A stretch of DNA of 64,000 nt from Hysterangium stoloniferum (Eukaryota > Basidiomycota > Agaricomycetes > Hysterangiales > Hysterangiaceae), in assembly GCA_015178975.1 (NCBI GenBank), contig WHVD01000040.1:248001-312000 (forward strand), read 5' to 3'. A program made the position numbers and the translations under genes. How positions within the stretch are numbered: the stretch's first letter is position 1; each line of letters opens with the position of its first letter. The notes below the pieces were generated by a model. That model was not told where the DNA came from. It did no database searches and saw only the letters and a program-made list of their open reading frames with translations. Below are positions 33,289 through 45,507 of the stretch, piece by piece.

Positions 33289-36049
33289 TACTAGGAGTAG
33301 CAGTAGTAGTAGTCAAAAGAAATTGATATGGCTGAAAGGTGGATAGGTGAGGATTTAAACGGCTGGCGGGGGTTGCGCGGGCCACCTTTATACTTTCCAG
33401 TCCTTTATCATAGCCATATGTCCATATATTATGATGGCGGCAGCTACGAATCCGCGGCAGGCCAGTCGGGTGGGGCCTTCTAGCCCGTAACCAATACAGA
33501 ACATATAGTATTATAGAACATGAAGAGTCTGGATCAAACCAACTTTGAAAGATTCAATAAAGACTGGCACCCTTCATATCTTATCATGAAGCCCAGGTCA
33601 TCAATATTAACTGCGAACACTGAACAAGTCCCATCCCCTGTCTGTCCCTTACGCGTCAGTCTCTGAAAGAGGATGTATGGCCCTCATTTCACCTGTGGTT
33701 CCCTAACACAGCCTGTCAATAATAGCATTCAACCAAAACGAGCTCAGCAACAATGCAATATGTTTAGTGGATTCAATCAGATATTACAGCATGGATGAGA
33801 TGGGGCCCCGTAAGAATGGGCCTAAACGCGCCCAGAAAATCTATTGGCGCCGTGGCGGTTGCTGGGCTTTATCTATTTTGGGGCATTAACGCGACTACTA
33901 CACAGCCACCAGATCTGACCCATCTTACTACTTATGGAGAGTTGGGTTGTTTTTGGTAGGTGGGAAGTACTGTTTGGACAAATGCGCGTATGGTGCAATT
34001 GCAGGCGCTGCTGACTTCTTGTTCGGATGAGAATACCGCCTACATGACGCCATCCAAACTGTCATATGATCCGAGTGTGGAGACGTAGTCATTAATGTAT
34101 TCAGACCCAGGAGCCAGTTGGCCTGAACCCGTGAACCAATAGGTTTCGACTCCAATGACCCAATCGACTGATTGTTACTCAAGATGAGCTTGAGTAATAT
34201 CTTGTATGTGGCGTATGGTAAACTCGGACCAATTTGTAGATTTCTGAGACTTTTAATGCACTATTGCACTAGATCTGTAGAATGTAGATATATTGACTTC
34301 CAACAATATTGTCGTGGTTGACAGGCGTCGATGAGATTGCCAAATCACTTTGTGAGATGAAATAATAAAAATAGCACTCAATCATAATATGTTTATACAG
34401 TTATATGAGCTGCACGAAGATATATCTACTGGCTGTGATCATTTTCATCCATCTATAATATTCTAAGAAAATTGCAAAACATCTTGCTTGTATGCGAACT
34501 TTGTGAGACCTGGTACACACGGTGGCGTTGTGTCCCCACTAAATCCAAAACATATGTCAATCGATTACACAGCAACCAGGTCACACGCCACTCTCACAAA
34601 GTGATAATCCGCATATTATGTATAAATAATAACTAATAAATCATTCATACGTGCTTTGAGGCCAGGCTTTAACACAATGTCGGTGCAAACCCATGAATAA
34701 TTATGAGACTGTGGTCACTCCTACATCAGAAGGCGCCGTGAGCTATAATAAATTCCCTCCACAAGCATTTCCCAGAGAGGATTGATATCTTTCACATATT
34801 AAACATATATGTGGTAGAACCTACTAATATGCTAGTTCCTTGAGAATGCCACCAAGGACACTCCGAACACATACAGCCCACCCAAGTTGATAGGGAAGCA
34901 TCAGATACCCTGAACCATACCATACACCTGAAACCCTCGCTATAATCTGCTACTCCGAAATAATGTTCTGGGAGTGATCAGCGTAAGTCATATTGACCGA
35001 GTGGTATGCCACAACGTAACTAAGTCCTGGAGTGAAACTGCAACCATGGAGCATCGTAACAGGGTGGGGTGTATCATAATAGATGGAGTGCCGTGGTGCA
35101 GAACTGGATGTGCTTCCCGAGCTGCAGGGGTTGCACAGCATGCGTTATATCAGATTCGTTCTGTGTTGGAGTATACTGAGTGATGGTGGATTCAACCGAA
35201 CGATCGTTCATCGACCCCTTGTCTTCGCCTCCTCATTACAACATTAGAAATGAAGATGAATGTTTTAAGCTGTTGTGAACACTTATTCGAGACTCTTGAA
35301 ATCTAGCATATCGTCCACCAAATATTGACGTTGAATAGGTGGAGGGTCCGCGTGTGTATGGCACTGTTAGGCCGAAAGAGGAGAACCCATGATTTGCACT
35401 TGTGAGGAGAAAATATCGGAGAGTGAGATAAAGCAGAATGAGAATACGACGTGAAACGGGTTTGCGAGTTAAACGTTCATAATTGAGGAAAATGAGCTGA
35501 TTAATTTCTTACCTAGTATCAGCTACGGTCCAAGCTTCAATACATCATAAACGGGCCGACTTGCGAGACCAGCGAAGCGAGCCGGAGCGGTCAGGCCGTC
35601 AGAGATGTGCAGAGAAGAGACGGTGAATGCAACGACGTCACATTATTTCCTAAACGCTGAGACATACGTCGTGGGAGGAGTGACGTACCAATCCTTTTGG
35701 GAGAAAATTTTCAGATTAGCATCATTAATGTAGAAAATAAGACGAATCTAAGGAAAACATTTTAAAACAGTATAATCGGAGACATTTACTAATTTTAGGT
35801 GCATTTATATTGTCAACAGTACTTAGACGAGTCAACGTTATAGACCCTTGTGTATGCGGCAGAGAGAATCAACATGTTTTAGTTCGATGAAGTATGCTGG
35901 GTGACGTCTGATACATTTTATTAAGATCAAGCTCACTCCCTCATCTACCTCCTCTACAACATTTCTCAGACTACACCCCATTCTAAATACGAGAGTATTT
36001 AGACGAGTTACTCAGAGAGCACCACTCCTCATATTTAGAGAGATACCTT
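33289..36049. other. Intergenic region, nothing identified
   Basis: About 2.8 kb of ordinary composition between two minus-strand genes. Frames are short on both strands, with no transposon ends, tRNA or recognised protein segment. It should contain the promoter of the zinc-finger gene and the 3' UTR of the methyltransferase gene. Confidence 0.4.
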
Positions 36050-37303
36050 TCACATTTCCAAAGTTGTCCTCCAGTCATTTGATCTTAATCGCCGTGCTAT
36101 CGTATTATGATTTCCGAGATAAAATGTTGGCCTTTTTCCTTTGAGAGTCTCCAGGTGGAATTTCATAGCATCTGTCTGCTGTTCCCAACGTGGCTCGAAG
36201 TGGTTGCGAAGATACTCCGTTTCGTTTTCTAGTAACTGCAAGCCTGATCCAAGCCCTACACCCTCGGTCAACGATACCCTTTTATGACCCCACTCAGTCC
36301 CTGCCAAGGCGGCTTCAATGCATTTCGCTGCATCTGTCCTCTCCGTAGCACCCGGCCGAAAACCTTGGCAGACAAGATAATAAGTGCTGCGCGTGCAATG
36401 TAAATTTGAGCTCTTCACAGGGGTGACACTGGTAAAGTAATTTCTGAGGAAAAGGAGAGTCTCTAACGTGTTCAAGGATATCCGAAGTGACGCAACGGAT
36501 ATAAGCGTCCCGCCCGTCTTTAAGTGACGGAAAGCGATCAAAAGCTGCGAGAATTCAAGCGCCGGTCGGCATGCCGCGTCGATAGGATCATCCATAATTG
36601 CATTGCGGCGCGATTGGAGTGTCGTAGAGTCCCTATATACTGCGCCACAGATAACGAGGTCGCACAAATTGCCAGAAAAGAACTCCCCAACTCGCGCATG
36701 GAAGTCATCGGGAAGATGAAGGAGATCGTGTTCCCATAGTATATACCTCTTCTTCTCGTCTTCTGTCCAATCCCCCATCGGCATCGATAGTCCATGTTCG
36801 TCGAATGGTAGCGTGACACCTAGCCCCCTCGCATCCCTACAAAACTCTAGAATGCTCTTCGAGAAACCTCCGGGTGCGCACCCGAGATCCATGAATCGAT
36901 TAACTCCTTCGTAAAGCGAAGGCTTGATGAAGTCGCATATATCCCTAAAAGTCCTCATGAATTGATTTCGAAAAAGAAATGTGTCGGAGTCATTGTTGGC
37001 CTCCCGCTGGTTACGCTGGGTTTCTCGATGTGCTTCGAAATTACGAATCACTTCGGATGAGGAGGCGTATGTCTGCTTCGCATTCCGCCATTCAACATAA
37101 ATGGGAGAAACTGTCAGGAAGTGTTTAACTATGGGGTTGTGGTCTGAGAAACAGGGGCTGAAATTGATGGAATGGATCGGTGGTCTCTTGGGGGTGTATT
37201 GAAGGGGCATGTGCTCCGCGACCGCATCGATGTTATGGGTGGAATATCTGCTTGATTTATTAGAGATGTTTTCCCGAAGGTGTGGAGGAACATATTTTGC
37301 CAT
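36050..37303 (-). CDS. FtsJ-like (RrmJ-fold) SAM-dependent methyltransferase
   Basis: Intronless frame of 417 codons from ATG 37303. It opens MAKYVPPHLREN, a motif also found at the start of some RNA-binding proteins. The Rossmann SAM-binding motif MDLGCAPGGFSK is at residues 138-149. CDLVICG (about 214-220) gives the motif IV aspartate, and HLKTGGTLISVAS (about 260-272) gives the lysine of the K-D-K-E set that FtsJ family 2'-O-methyltransferases use on RNA. The remaining K and E are not obvious by eye, so catalysis is probable but unproven. Fungal orphan members of this type, outside the rRNA and cap methyltransferase groups, are common in Agaricomycetes. Substrate unknown. No intron in 1.25 kb is unusual beside the intron-rich neighbours. 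Confidence 0.8.
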   Translation of the reverse strand: MAKYVPPHLRENISNKSSRYSTHNIDAVAEHMPLQYTPKRPPIHSINFSPCFSDHNPIVKHFLTVSPIYVEWRNAKQTYASSSEVIRNFEAHRETQRNQREANNDSDTFLFRNQFMRTFRDICDFIKPSLYEGVNRFMDLGCAPGGFSKSILEFCRDARGLGVTLPFDEHGLSMPMGDWTEDEKKRYILWEHDLLHLPDDFHARVGEFFSGNLCDLVICGAVYRDSTTLQSRRNAIMDDPIDAACRPALEFSQLLIAFRHLKTGGTLISVASLRISLNTLETLLFLRNYFTSVTPVKSSNLHCTRSTYYLVCQGFRPGATERTDAAKCIEAALAGTEWGHKRVSLTEGVGLGSGLQLLENETEYLRNHFEPRWEQQTDAMKFHLETLKGKRPTFYLGNHNTIARRLRSNDWRTTLEM

Positions 37304-38885
37304 GGGTCAACACTATCGCTAGGCACAAGGTCACTGCTAGACGTTAAAAAGTAAAAGAGATGCACCATATTGGTGTACACCAGAAATCGAAGAAGTGTGG
37401 TGTACGACATGATTGAGTGACAAAGAATTCTTTATCACAAGTTTGGTCAAATGGACTCTCACTGTAATCAAATATAGAAGCTGTCAGGTGGAGTGTTTGG
37501 CTTGGAACGTACAATCTGGGAAGGTCACGGGTCGAACATTAAGAAGACTTACCCAAAGCGAACGCGGCTTTCTCCAAGTATGGCTCATACTAAAGTTCAT
37601 CTGTGCCAATTAGAAGCTACTTACAAAATATTCCATCTACTGGTTTGCACCCAGTCAGATGCACAGTGATTGTCCTCAAACACTGTCGACATTTAGTTTC
37701 TCGCACAAGGTGGCTCAGGCGTGTTTTCGGCATTCAGATAATTTATGTCACCCAAAGATCATAATTATCTTAATACCTTTAAGGGAATAAGTGCTCCTTA
37801 AGTAGACGGAATTATATGGATTTGCGGCGGCAATTGTCTTGATCGTGATAACGTTAGAAAGTAATGAAAATTCATGCCAGAACTTCGGGCAGGTTAAGCA
37901 TTATTCTGCTGCTCCCGGCCATCCGAACTGCAAGTTAATAGCAGATCACTACACACATGCAAATATTATATATATCGCTAATTGAGAGCAGTTCTCCGGA
38001 TGGCAATCTGTAAGTGGACCTATGGGTTTCTGTTCTTTTATTTTTTTTCATCTTTGGCTTATTACCTTGAATGGTCCCAGTGTGATGTAGAGCCAGACTA
38101 GATATACGGGATATACGGTGTGAGAAAAGCTCTATGTGTCTTCCCAACACCCAAATATATTGGTTGTCTCGTTTATTGCAAGGGAGTGAGACTCCGCACA
38201 CGGCGATCCTGTCATCAATACGCGTGGCGTCACCCGTTCCATTCCATTGTATTGAGGTTTTGATCAGTCACATGTTTCATTCCCCTTGACTCTATATTTT
38301 TTTTGTTCTATATCATTGTTCAAATATTATATTGTCATCTTCTGTTAAAATATTCCACCTCCATTGTTCCTCTTTGTTCCCATTGTTTTTGATATATATA
38401 TATATTTTTTTTTTTTCTAGATCATGCCACTCATTGTTTCTCTGTATATAAAGTCTCTCAATTTCCCTAGAATATCTTGAGATTTAAACATCTTTTCAAA
38501 TTTGAGTACTTGCACTTCTCAGCACTTACACTCAACTCCTATTCACCATACTTTTTCATTTATTCTTACACTTTATATAGGTATTATGTACACTTAAAGC
38601 ATGTCATATCTTACACATTGCAAGCCCTACCTTTTCCAAACCCCACACCTTAATATTCAGATTTTTTTTTAAAAATCTTCATGCAATTCTGCCTGAACAG
38701 AAGTTGAAACCAACTCTTCCACTTCACTCCCTCTTCCCTCACAATGATGCCACTGCTTCAATAACTTCAGACCCCTTGATGTATGTCTGCCCTTTCCCTA
38801 CATTCCATGCTGTATACGCATCCATTCTTGTTTATACTTTTATATATATAATATATAATATTATTCTCCACAAGTTTCAAACCAA
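37304..38885. other. Intergenic region passing into CpG-poor sequence
   Basis: Ordinary sequence up to about 38230, then T-rich CpG-poor sequence with AT runs up to the solo LTR. No gene recognised. Confidence 0.4.
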
Positions 38886-38890
38886 AAATG

Positions 38891-39710
38891 TGTTACAACC
38901 GGACAATCCCGCTGAACTCCAGGCACTAACCTGTACGCCATCACGCCCTACACACACCAAATGTCTGTTTATAGGATTTCCCACCCGGACTCCGTTATGT
39001 CAAGACTTGTTATGTTCGACCTCATTACGACACATATCAGTCACCGGACTTCCCCTGGACTCCATCTCTGTCTATGTCCATCTTCATCCCATGCATCAGT
39101 CACCGGACCCCGCTCAGAATCCCGTCACCACTCTAATCGAGCCCTGTTCCCATTTTAGTCAAATGACCTGTCACGATTTAGGACTCCGCTCCCGCTCTGT
39201 TTCCCGTTATGGGTTATGCTTTGTCACAATTCAGACTCCGCTCCATTCCATTCCATTCCTAACACCAAACTTGGTGTTTATTATTCCTGTTTTATGTTTT
39301 GTTAGTTTCGTTTCATCATTACTGGATTTGGTATGTCATTCACTCCATGGTCTATATAAACTGGCAGATGTTGTACATACAATCTAGTTAGAAAATTAGC
39401 TTAGATTCCCCCCAGTAATCTAATAACATTCTCCGCTCTAAAACCCTACTTGATTCAAACTGCTCGCACTAGTCGGAGCCCATGGGCTCCGGAACATCTA
39501 TCTCTCTCAACTATCTTGACTCACGACCCACGACCTCCAACTTATGACCTACGACCCACGAACCCCGCCCAGACCCCCTGGGATCCCCGTCCACCTGTTT
39601 GAAATTGGACAACACGATCTAGTGAGGGCACAGCCTATAAGCTGAAGCCAAGTCCTACTGGATATCCCGCGGGTTTCTCCAGAAACCCACCCTGTGTGTG
39701 TATCCTAACA
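38891..39710 (+). mobile_element. Solo LTR, 0.8-kb family (copy 2, youngest)
   Basis: 820 bp from TGTTACAACC to ATCCTAACA, with perfect target duplication AAATG at 38886-38890 and 39711-39715. A TATA box (CTATATAAACTGGCAG) is at about 39352-39367, the palindrome CGGAGCCCATGGGCTCCG at about 39474-39491, and the conserved LTR box at 39626-39660. It is CpG-rich inside a CpG-poor block, so it is the youngest of the three copies. Solo, without coding sequence. Confidence 0.9.
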
Positions 39711-39879
39711 AAATGTGTGATTGTGGCAGGGGAGCTGATTCTTTGATTGAGGTCCAAATGTTAAATAACAGGAAATAAGAAATTATGAGTATAGGAATAG
39801 GCTGCCCCATATACATATATATATGGTGAATACAAAGTATTATATCTTACTTCCTCCCCATTATGGAGTTACATGGCAA

Positions 39880-40515
39880 TTTATTTTTGGGACCAAAGCA
39901 GAATTTTTTTATTGATTTTCAAATTCCACACTACATACCCGAAACAGCTGTAAGACCCAATATTTTAGGACATGGATTATATATAATAGGGGTATCTATC
40001 TATATATATATATTTGGGCTTATGATGCCTTATTTATTATTCAGCTCAATATCACTGCAATTGTTCTACACCATTAAATTCTTGTCACATGCATGTCTAG
40101 GTTCTGAAAAATAATAATATATATTTATCGTTCATTGAGTTTTGAGGCTTCATACTGCATTCTGAACCTGGTGACTAGGCACATTTCAAGCTAGCATATA
40201 GTGAGTAGTATGCTGTGCTCAACAGGGCACATTAAACCCCACAGCTCATGAAATATTTATATACAATACATAACATTAATTCCCCAAGGCTAGAGGCAAA
40301 TCTGATAATAATTGAATGGTGGAGAGCCATTGAAGTGATATTGAGCTGAATATTAAATAAGGTATCATAAGACCAAATATATATCCTAAAATCCTGTCTC
40401 TTAACTCCACTCCATTCAGGAGATATCACAAAATTTGTCTGTGAATTCCAAAGCAGGACTTTTTTAAATTTTGAAACTTCACCATAGGTATCTGGAACAG
40501 CTGTAACATTTTGGC
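39880..40515. repeat. Interlaced inverted and direct repeat
   Basis: Segment 40005-40075 is an imperfect inverse of 40319-40387 (shared TATTCAGCTCAATATCACT). Segment 39885-39965 recurs in direct orientation at about 40450-40515 (shared AAAGCAG and ACAGCTGTAA blocks). No target duplication or protein was found. It may be a nonautonomous element or a rearranged LTR. Confidence 0.5.
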
Positions 40516-40978
40516 TTTTCAGTAGCAATCTCACCATGATGACACTTGTGGGTCACCAATACATTTCATGTAGGCTATGTAGTTCTGTGCAGTAGCTTAG
40601 TAATCCTAATGCTTTTTGCGCATGTCCATGATCTACTGACATATACCTCCCCCCTTGGTGTCAACATGTTGAGCCTTCAAAACATCATTTGCTTGGGAGC
40701 CATATACATATGGTGTGTGAACAACACATTAAGGACATGTTTATTGATGGTTGATTATGGTTGTTTGAAGAGGAGAGGACTGACAAGTGAGTATCATATG
40801 ATACATCTTACATAACACCATACCATGGCCTGACTGAGAAATCAACTAAAGAATTAGGTATCAAATATATTCTACTTGTCTATCAGCAATATCAGGATAG
40901 TTAATTCAATATTATGATTTTTGTACCACATTCTGATGAGAAGTGCATTAAACTGTTGAAATCAGTTCTCAAAGCTCA

Positions 40979-41496
40979 TGTTACATTTCATTCCAGAGGC
41001 TTATTTCGGAACCTATTAGAAAATAACTGGACAATTTGGGTACTTCCATGTAGGGGTTGAGACCTGGCTTCAGCTTATGTGCTGCACCCCTATGCAAACA
41101 CTTGGAGTGTCCTTAATTTCAGAAGGTTGATTTTATGCCAAGAGTTTACAGATATTTGGAGTTCCAAAGAGTTCTGAATATCAAGCATACAGAAAGAAGA
41201 GGAATAAGCTAACTAAGTTGATTTCAGATCTAAGTTGTAAGTACAAATTTGCAGAACTAATATAGATTTTCTTGTAATTGTCCCACAAACTGTACCACAA
41301 ACTGAGATCACAATGCACCATATTAGGATAGGGATTTCAAATCAGGAGCATAATAAAGAAACAAATGAACAATTGTGAACAGACAAGTTACCAAATATGG
41401 AACAAGGATTGAAGTTTAGAATGTCCAGGAGCTAGTAAAGTTCCAGAGGTGGGAATTATATTAGAAGATTGAACTATCTGGGAATGGATCATAACA
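40979..41496 (-). repeat. 3' LTR of the gypsy element
   Basis: 518 bp, TGTTACATTT...ATAACA in plus orientation, with the conserved LTR box at 41061-41090 on the minus strand. Confidence 0.85.
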
Positions 41497-41689
41497 GTAC
41501 CCCCATTAAGGCTGAGGTCCCATGTGGGTAATTAGTGCTAAGCCATCTGTTATCTGATATGTGTCACAAGTCCACATGTCTGGAAGTGGTATAAAAGTCC
41601 CAGAAAATTTGAATTAAAGACTTTCTTTCTTTAACCCCAATGTACATGTCCATCCATTGTCCCTTGTTCATTGATACTCCAGATTCTTC

Positions 41690-42770
41690 TGACACCAAAA
41701 TTCCCATAATGTCGAAAGTGGAGGAGCTTAGTTGAAAAGACAGATGATGGAGGAATTGAGGCATAAACAGGAAGAGGAAGAAAAGGAGCTGCTGTGGGAG
41801 TTGCAGGAAGTGGAGGAAGTGGATCATCAGGAAAAGGCTCAGATAGAGACTGAATGGAAAAAATAGGTGGAGTGGAAACTGGTGGAAGAGCAGAGGTTTC
41901 AAGGGAAGGAATGGTGAGCAGAATTTAATTTCCATTTTATGTTCCATTAACAATGAAACAGTGAAAACCATTGAGTTGGACATGGCAGAGGCTGGGCCTT
42001 TGGAACCTAAAGTAAGTGTTTTTTGTTCAAATTCCGGAATTTGTGGTTAATTTTTGAAACAGAAACAAAACATCAGGGTTTTGGAGCAGATTGACAGCAT
42101 CAATGATATTCCATGTAAACAATGTGAGGACAAGTAAATGAATGCTGGAAGTAGATGGCCAAGTGGGGTGCATCTTGTTATTCTTGCACAGTTACATAAC
42201 AAAGTTCCATGTACACTTGCCAGGAAACAGATTTCAAAAGCTGCCAACATGGAGAAGACAGGAAAGGTGGAAGAAATGGAAAAGAAAGAAGCTGCCAAAA
42301 AAAACTGAAACTGCCAAGAAAACTGAAACTGTTGGCCCATGGGAACCTCAACTCAGCACAGGAGAGCTGCTCAATCTCCATGTAGAGGAGCTTATGGAAA
42401 CCTAAATTCATGCTATTATTTGGTTTGTGAAAGAGCTGGAAGCAATGTGGAAAGCAGTGGAGCTTAATACTCAGATTCAAATCAAGGGTTTGAGAGCACT
42501 GGACAAAAACTTCCAGGAACAAAATGGAATTTTGGAGAAGGTCATGGTTGCCATTGGCATCATTGCAGTGACCAGAAAATATCAGATGGAACTGCCAGGA
42601 GGGGAAAGTGGGGTGGTGGTGGAAGTCAAGGAAATTATGGAAGTTGTGGGAACCAAAAAATGTGGTGGTGGTGGAGGAGCCAAAATTCGGAGAAAGAAAG
42701 GCTTTGAAGGAAAAAGTAAAATGATTAAATAAATTTTACTTGCAAAGATTGTCAGTGTGAACTTGTTAAG
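41690..42770 (+). other. Antisense reading frame between chromodomain and 3' LTR
   Basis: On the strand opposite to pol, coding-like sequence starts near an ATG at 41709. It encodes Glu/Lys-rich, coiled-coil-like segments (MEELRHKQEEEEKELLWELQ) and later a Gly- and Lys-rich tail (42427-42732). The frame is broken. It belongs to the element by position. Antisense ORFs at this place are known in some plant gypsy elements; its role here is unknown. Confidence 0.45.
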
Positions 42771-44702
42771 ATTCCTGTGAAATGAAGTTAAGAATAGGCA
42801 GATGTTGGAAATGTCATTGGAGTGATGGAAGCTAGAGTGAAGATAAAGATCTGGGTTTGCTAGGGTAGGTGTTGTGAAAGTCAAGTATAATTTCCATGGT
42901 ATGCCCAAGTTCCAAAGCCAATATCCAGGAATTTTCCTCATCAGTACCTTCATAGCCCACCCATTTGACTAATAAAACAGTTTGCAGATGTGATGGTGAT
43001 TGTAAATCTTGGAGTCCAAAATTTCAGAAACTTCAAATTCAGGTTCTCCATCAATAATGACTGGAGGAGGTGGAGGTTGAGTATGTTCCAGAATAGTGTT
43101 AAGAACACAGGGTTCTAACATAGAAACATGGAAAACATGGTGGACTGTTCACATATTATCAGAAAGTCAGAGAGTCCAAGAAAGTGAGCCATCTTGTGCT
43201 ATAATCTCAAAGGGGCCTAAGAATTTTTCAGCAAGTTTTTTAGAAGGTCAGGTAGTTCAGAAGAATTGGGCTTTCACAAAAATGTGGTCTCTGTGTTTAT
43301 CTGCAGAATGTTGATAAAGTTCCTGAGCAGAAGAAATGGCTTTCCAAGGTTTCTGATGTAACTCACCAAGATCAGTAATGAATTCCTGAGCATGAGTAGA
43401 TACAAGGGCCTGTTTGGGATGAATTGTGAGAGATTAGGGTTGTAGCCTTTGTTGGCACAGAAGGGTGAGATGCCAGTGGTGGCATTTAGGGAGTTGTTGT
43501 ACATATGTGAATTCTGTAAGTGGAAGAAGGGATTTCCAGTTGTCCTGTTGATGGATGCAATAAATACAGAGATATTGTTCCAATGTTTGGTTGACACATT
43601 CCATTTGTCCATCACATTTGGGTGATATCCAGAAGTGAAGTGTAACTTCATGTCAAGAGCTTTTCTGAGGGACTTGAAGAAGTGGGAAACAAACTCAGAA
43701 CCTCAATCAGAAGTGACATGTGTGGGAACACCATGTTTGGAAAATATGTGAATAACAAATAATTCCACTAGTGGCATAGATATGATTGTATCATGAGTTG
43801 GTATCAATATTATTTGTTTCAAAAATCAGCTCACAACAACAAGGTTGGATTTGTAGCCTTTGGAAGATGGAAGTTGTTTGATAAAATCCATTGAAATTGA
43901 ATTCCAGGGTTTTTCCAGCATTGGAAGTTACTTGAGAAGGCCATATGGTTTATGTGGCTGTGATTTAGAGTGTATGCAGATGGTGCATGATTTACATTAC
44001 TGAGCGATGAAATCTTGGAGATTTGGCCAAGTACATATATTCTCATCAGATTAATCCAAGAGTCTTGTTAATTCTGAAATGCTGGAGACTGGATGATTGT
44101 GCTTGTACTGAAGTACATGGAGTCAGAGATTATTGGAATCTAGAACATAGATTCATCCATCAAGTCACATAAAACCTTGAGAGTTTTGAGGCCACCAGGG
44201 TTGATCAGGATCTTCAGGAACATCCAGGTGTGGTTTCAGAATGGGATTGGAAGAGAGTGCAGATAGAAGGTCTTGATGTAGTTTTTCAATGTCCATAACC
44301 AAAAAACTGTGCAAGATAGGATGGATGAGGTGGGTAGCTCAGATAGATGTGGAAAGTTGCTGAGTTACAAACACTGGTTTTAAATCATGTGGGTTTACAA
44401 TAGCATAGTTGCTTTCCCCTCTTTAGGATAGATATCCCATAGTTAAGTCATGGCATCTGTTTTCCACCAAGGAGGATAACCAAAAACTTTAAAAAAGTTA
44501 TTTATCCACTCAAGTACAGTACATGTATATATATTTATATTGATTACTGCAGAATTAATATTTCATCAAATTCAGTCCATCAGGTGACACTCTGGAGAAT
44601 GGAGAAATATTAATATTAATCCTGCAATCCCATAAAAAGATAGTCAAACAATCATATATAGATTATCCTTTTGGGGATACATTTCACAACATGGATTGGT
44701 AG

Positions 44703-45173
44703 TGTCACGAATGTACAAGCTCAAATTTCAATAATATTCAATATTATATTTCTTCAACATTCCTTCGACTTTCCAACTCAATTTCCAACTTGACTTCCAA
44801 TTCAACTTCCGACGAGTTTGACAATATCTTCGACTTGTCTCAGGTTGATGTCATTGATGATTTCACTTTGATATCATATTATCATCATAGGTAAATGATA
44901 TATAGTATATATATAAGGGCAATGATAGGAACAAAGGAAGTCAGTCAGAAAACCTGTACTATATTATATTATTTACTGTATTATATAATCGTCGAACTTT
45001 TTCTGAGCCTTTCTTCAACTTATTTATTTGTGAGCCTCTATGTCCCATCTTTGCCTCATGCTTTATCAACAGGACAAATTAATACTTCGTCGAATGAGGC
45101 ATCTTTATTCGATATTGTTGAATATTCTTCGATTGTTTATTTGACTTTATTGAGTAAAATTTGATTCGTGACA
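44703..45173. mobile_element. Solo LTR, 0.47-kb family, inside the gypsy element
   Basis: 471 bp bounded by TGTCACGAAT and its inverse ATTCGTGACA, with perfect target duplication GGTAG at 44698-44702 and 45174-45178. CpG-containing (many TTCGA sites) within a CpG-poor host, so a later insertion. It has a short repeat of CTTCCAA-type units near 44764-44815. It lacks the LTR box seen in the other families. Coding orientation unknown. Confidence 0.88.
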
Positions 45174-45507
45174 GGTAGCCCAGATAGTTCTGCTTAAGTT
45201 TCTAAATCAAATAAATTTGAATTATATGAACTATATTTGAAAGATTACATATATACAAGAGAATGCATCTTATCCCAAAGATTATGTAGGTATTAACCCG
45301 AATAATTTTGTTTAACCATGACATTTGTGGATATTTTTACAAGTCACAAAGATACTAGAGAATGCATTTATCCCAAATATTAGGTAACAACCCAGATAAT
45401 CTTGTTTAACCATGACATTTGTGCATATTTTAAAAGAGCATACAAGTCCTAAAGATGAAATTTTGGGGTAATGAAAGATAAACCAGAGAATATGCAGTCA
45501 TAGCCAG

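Noticed and set aside
38704-39387. A 227-codon plus-strand frame
   Set aside because: Most of it lies inside the solo LTR at 38891-39710, crosses its boundary and has no protein-like pattern.
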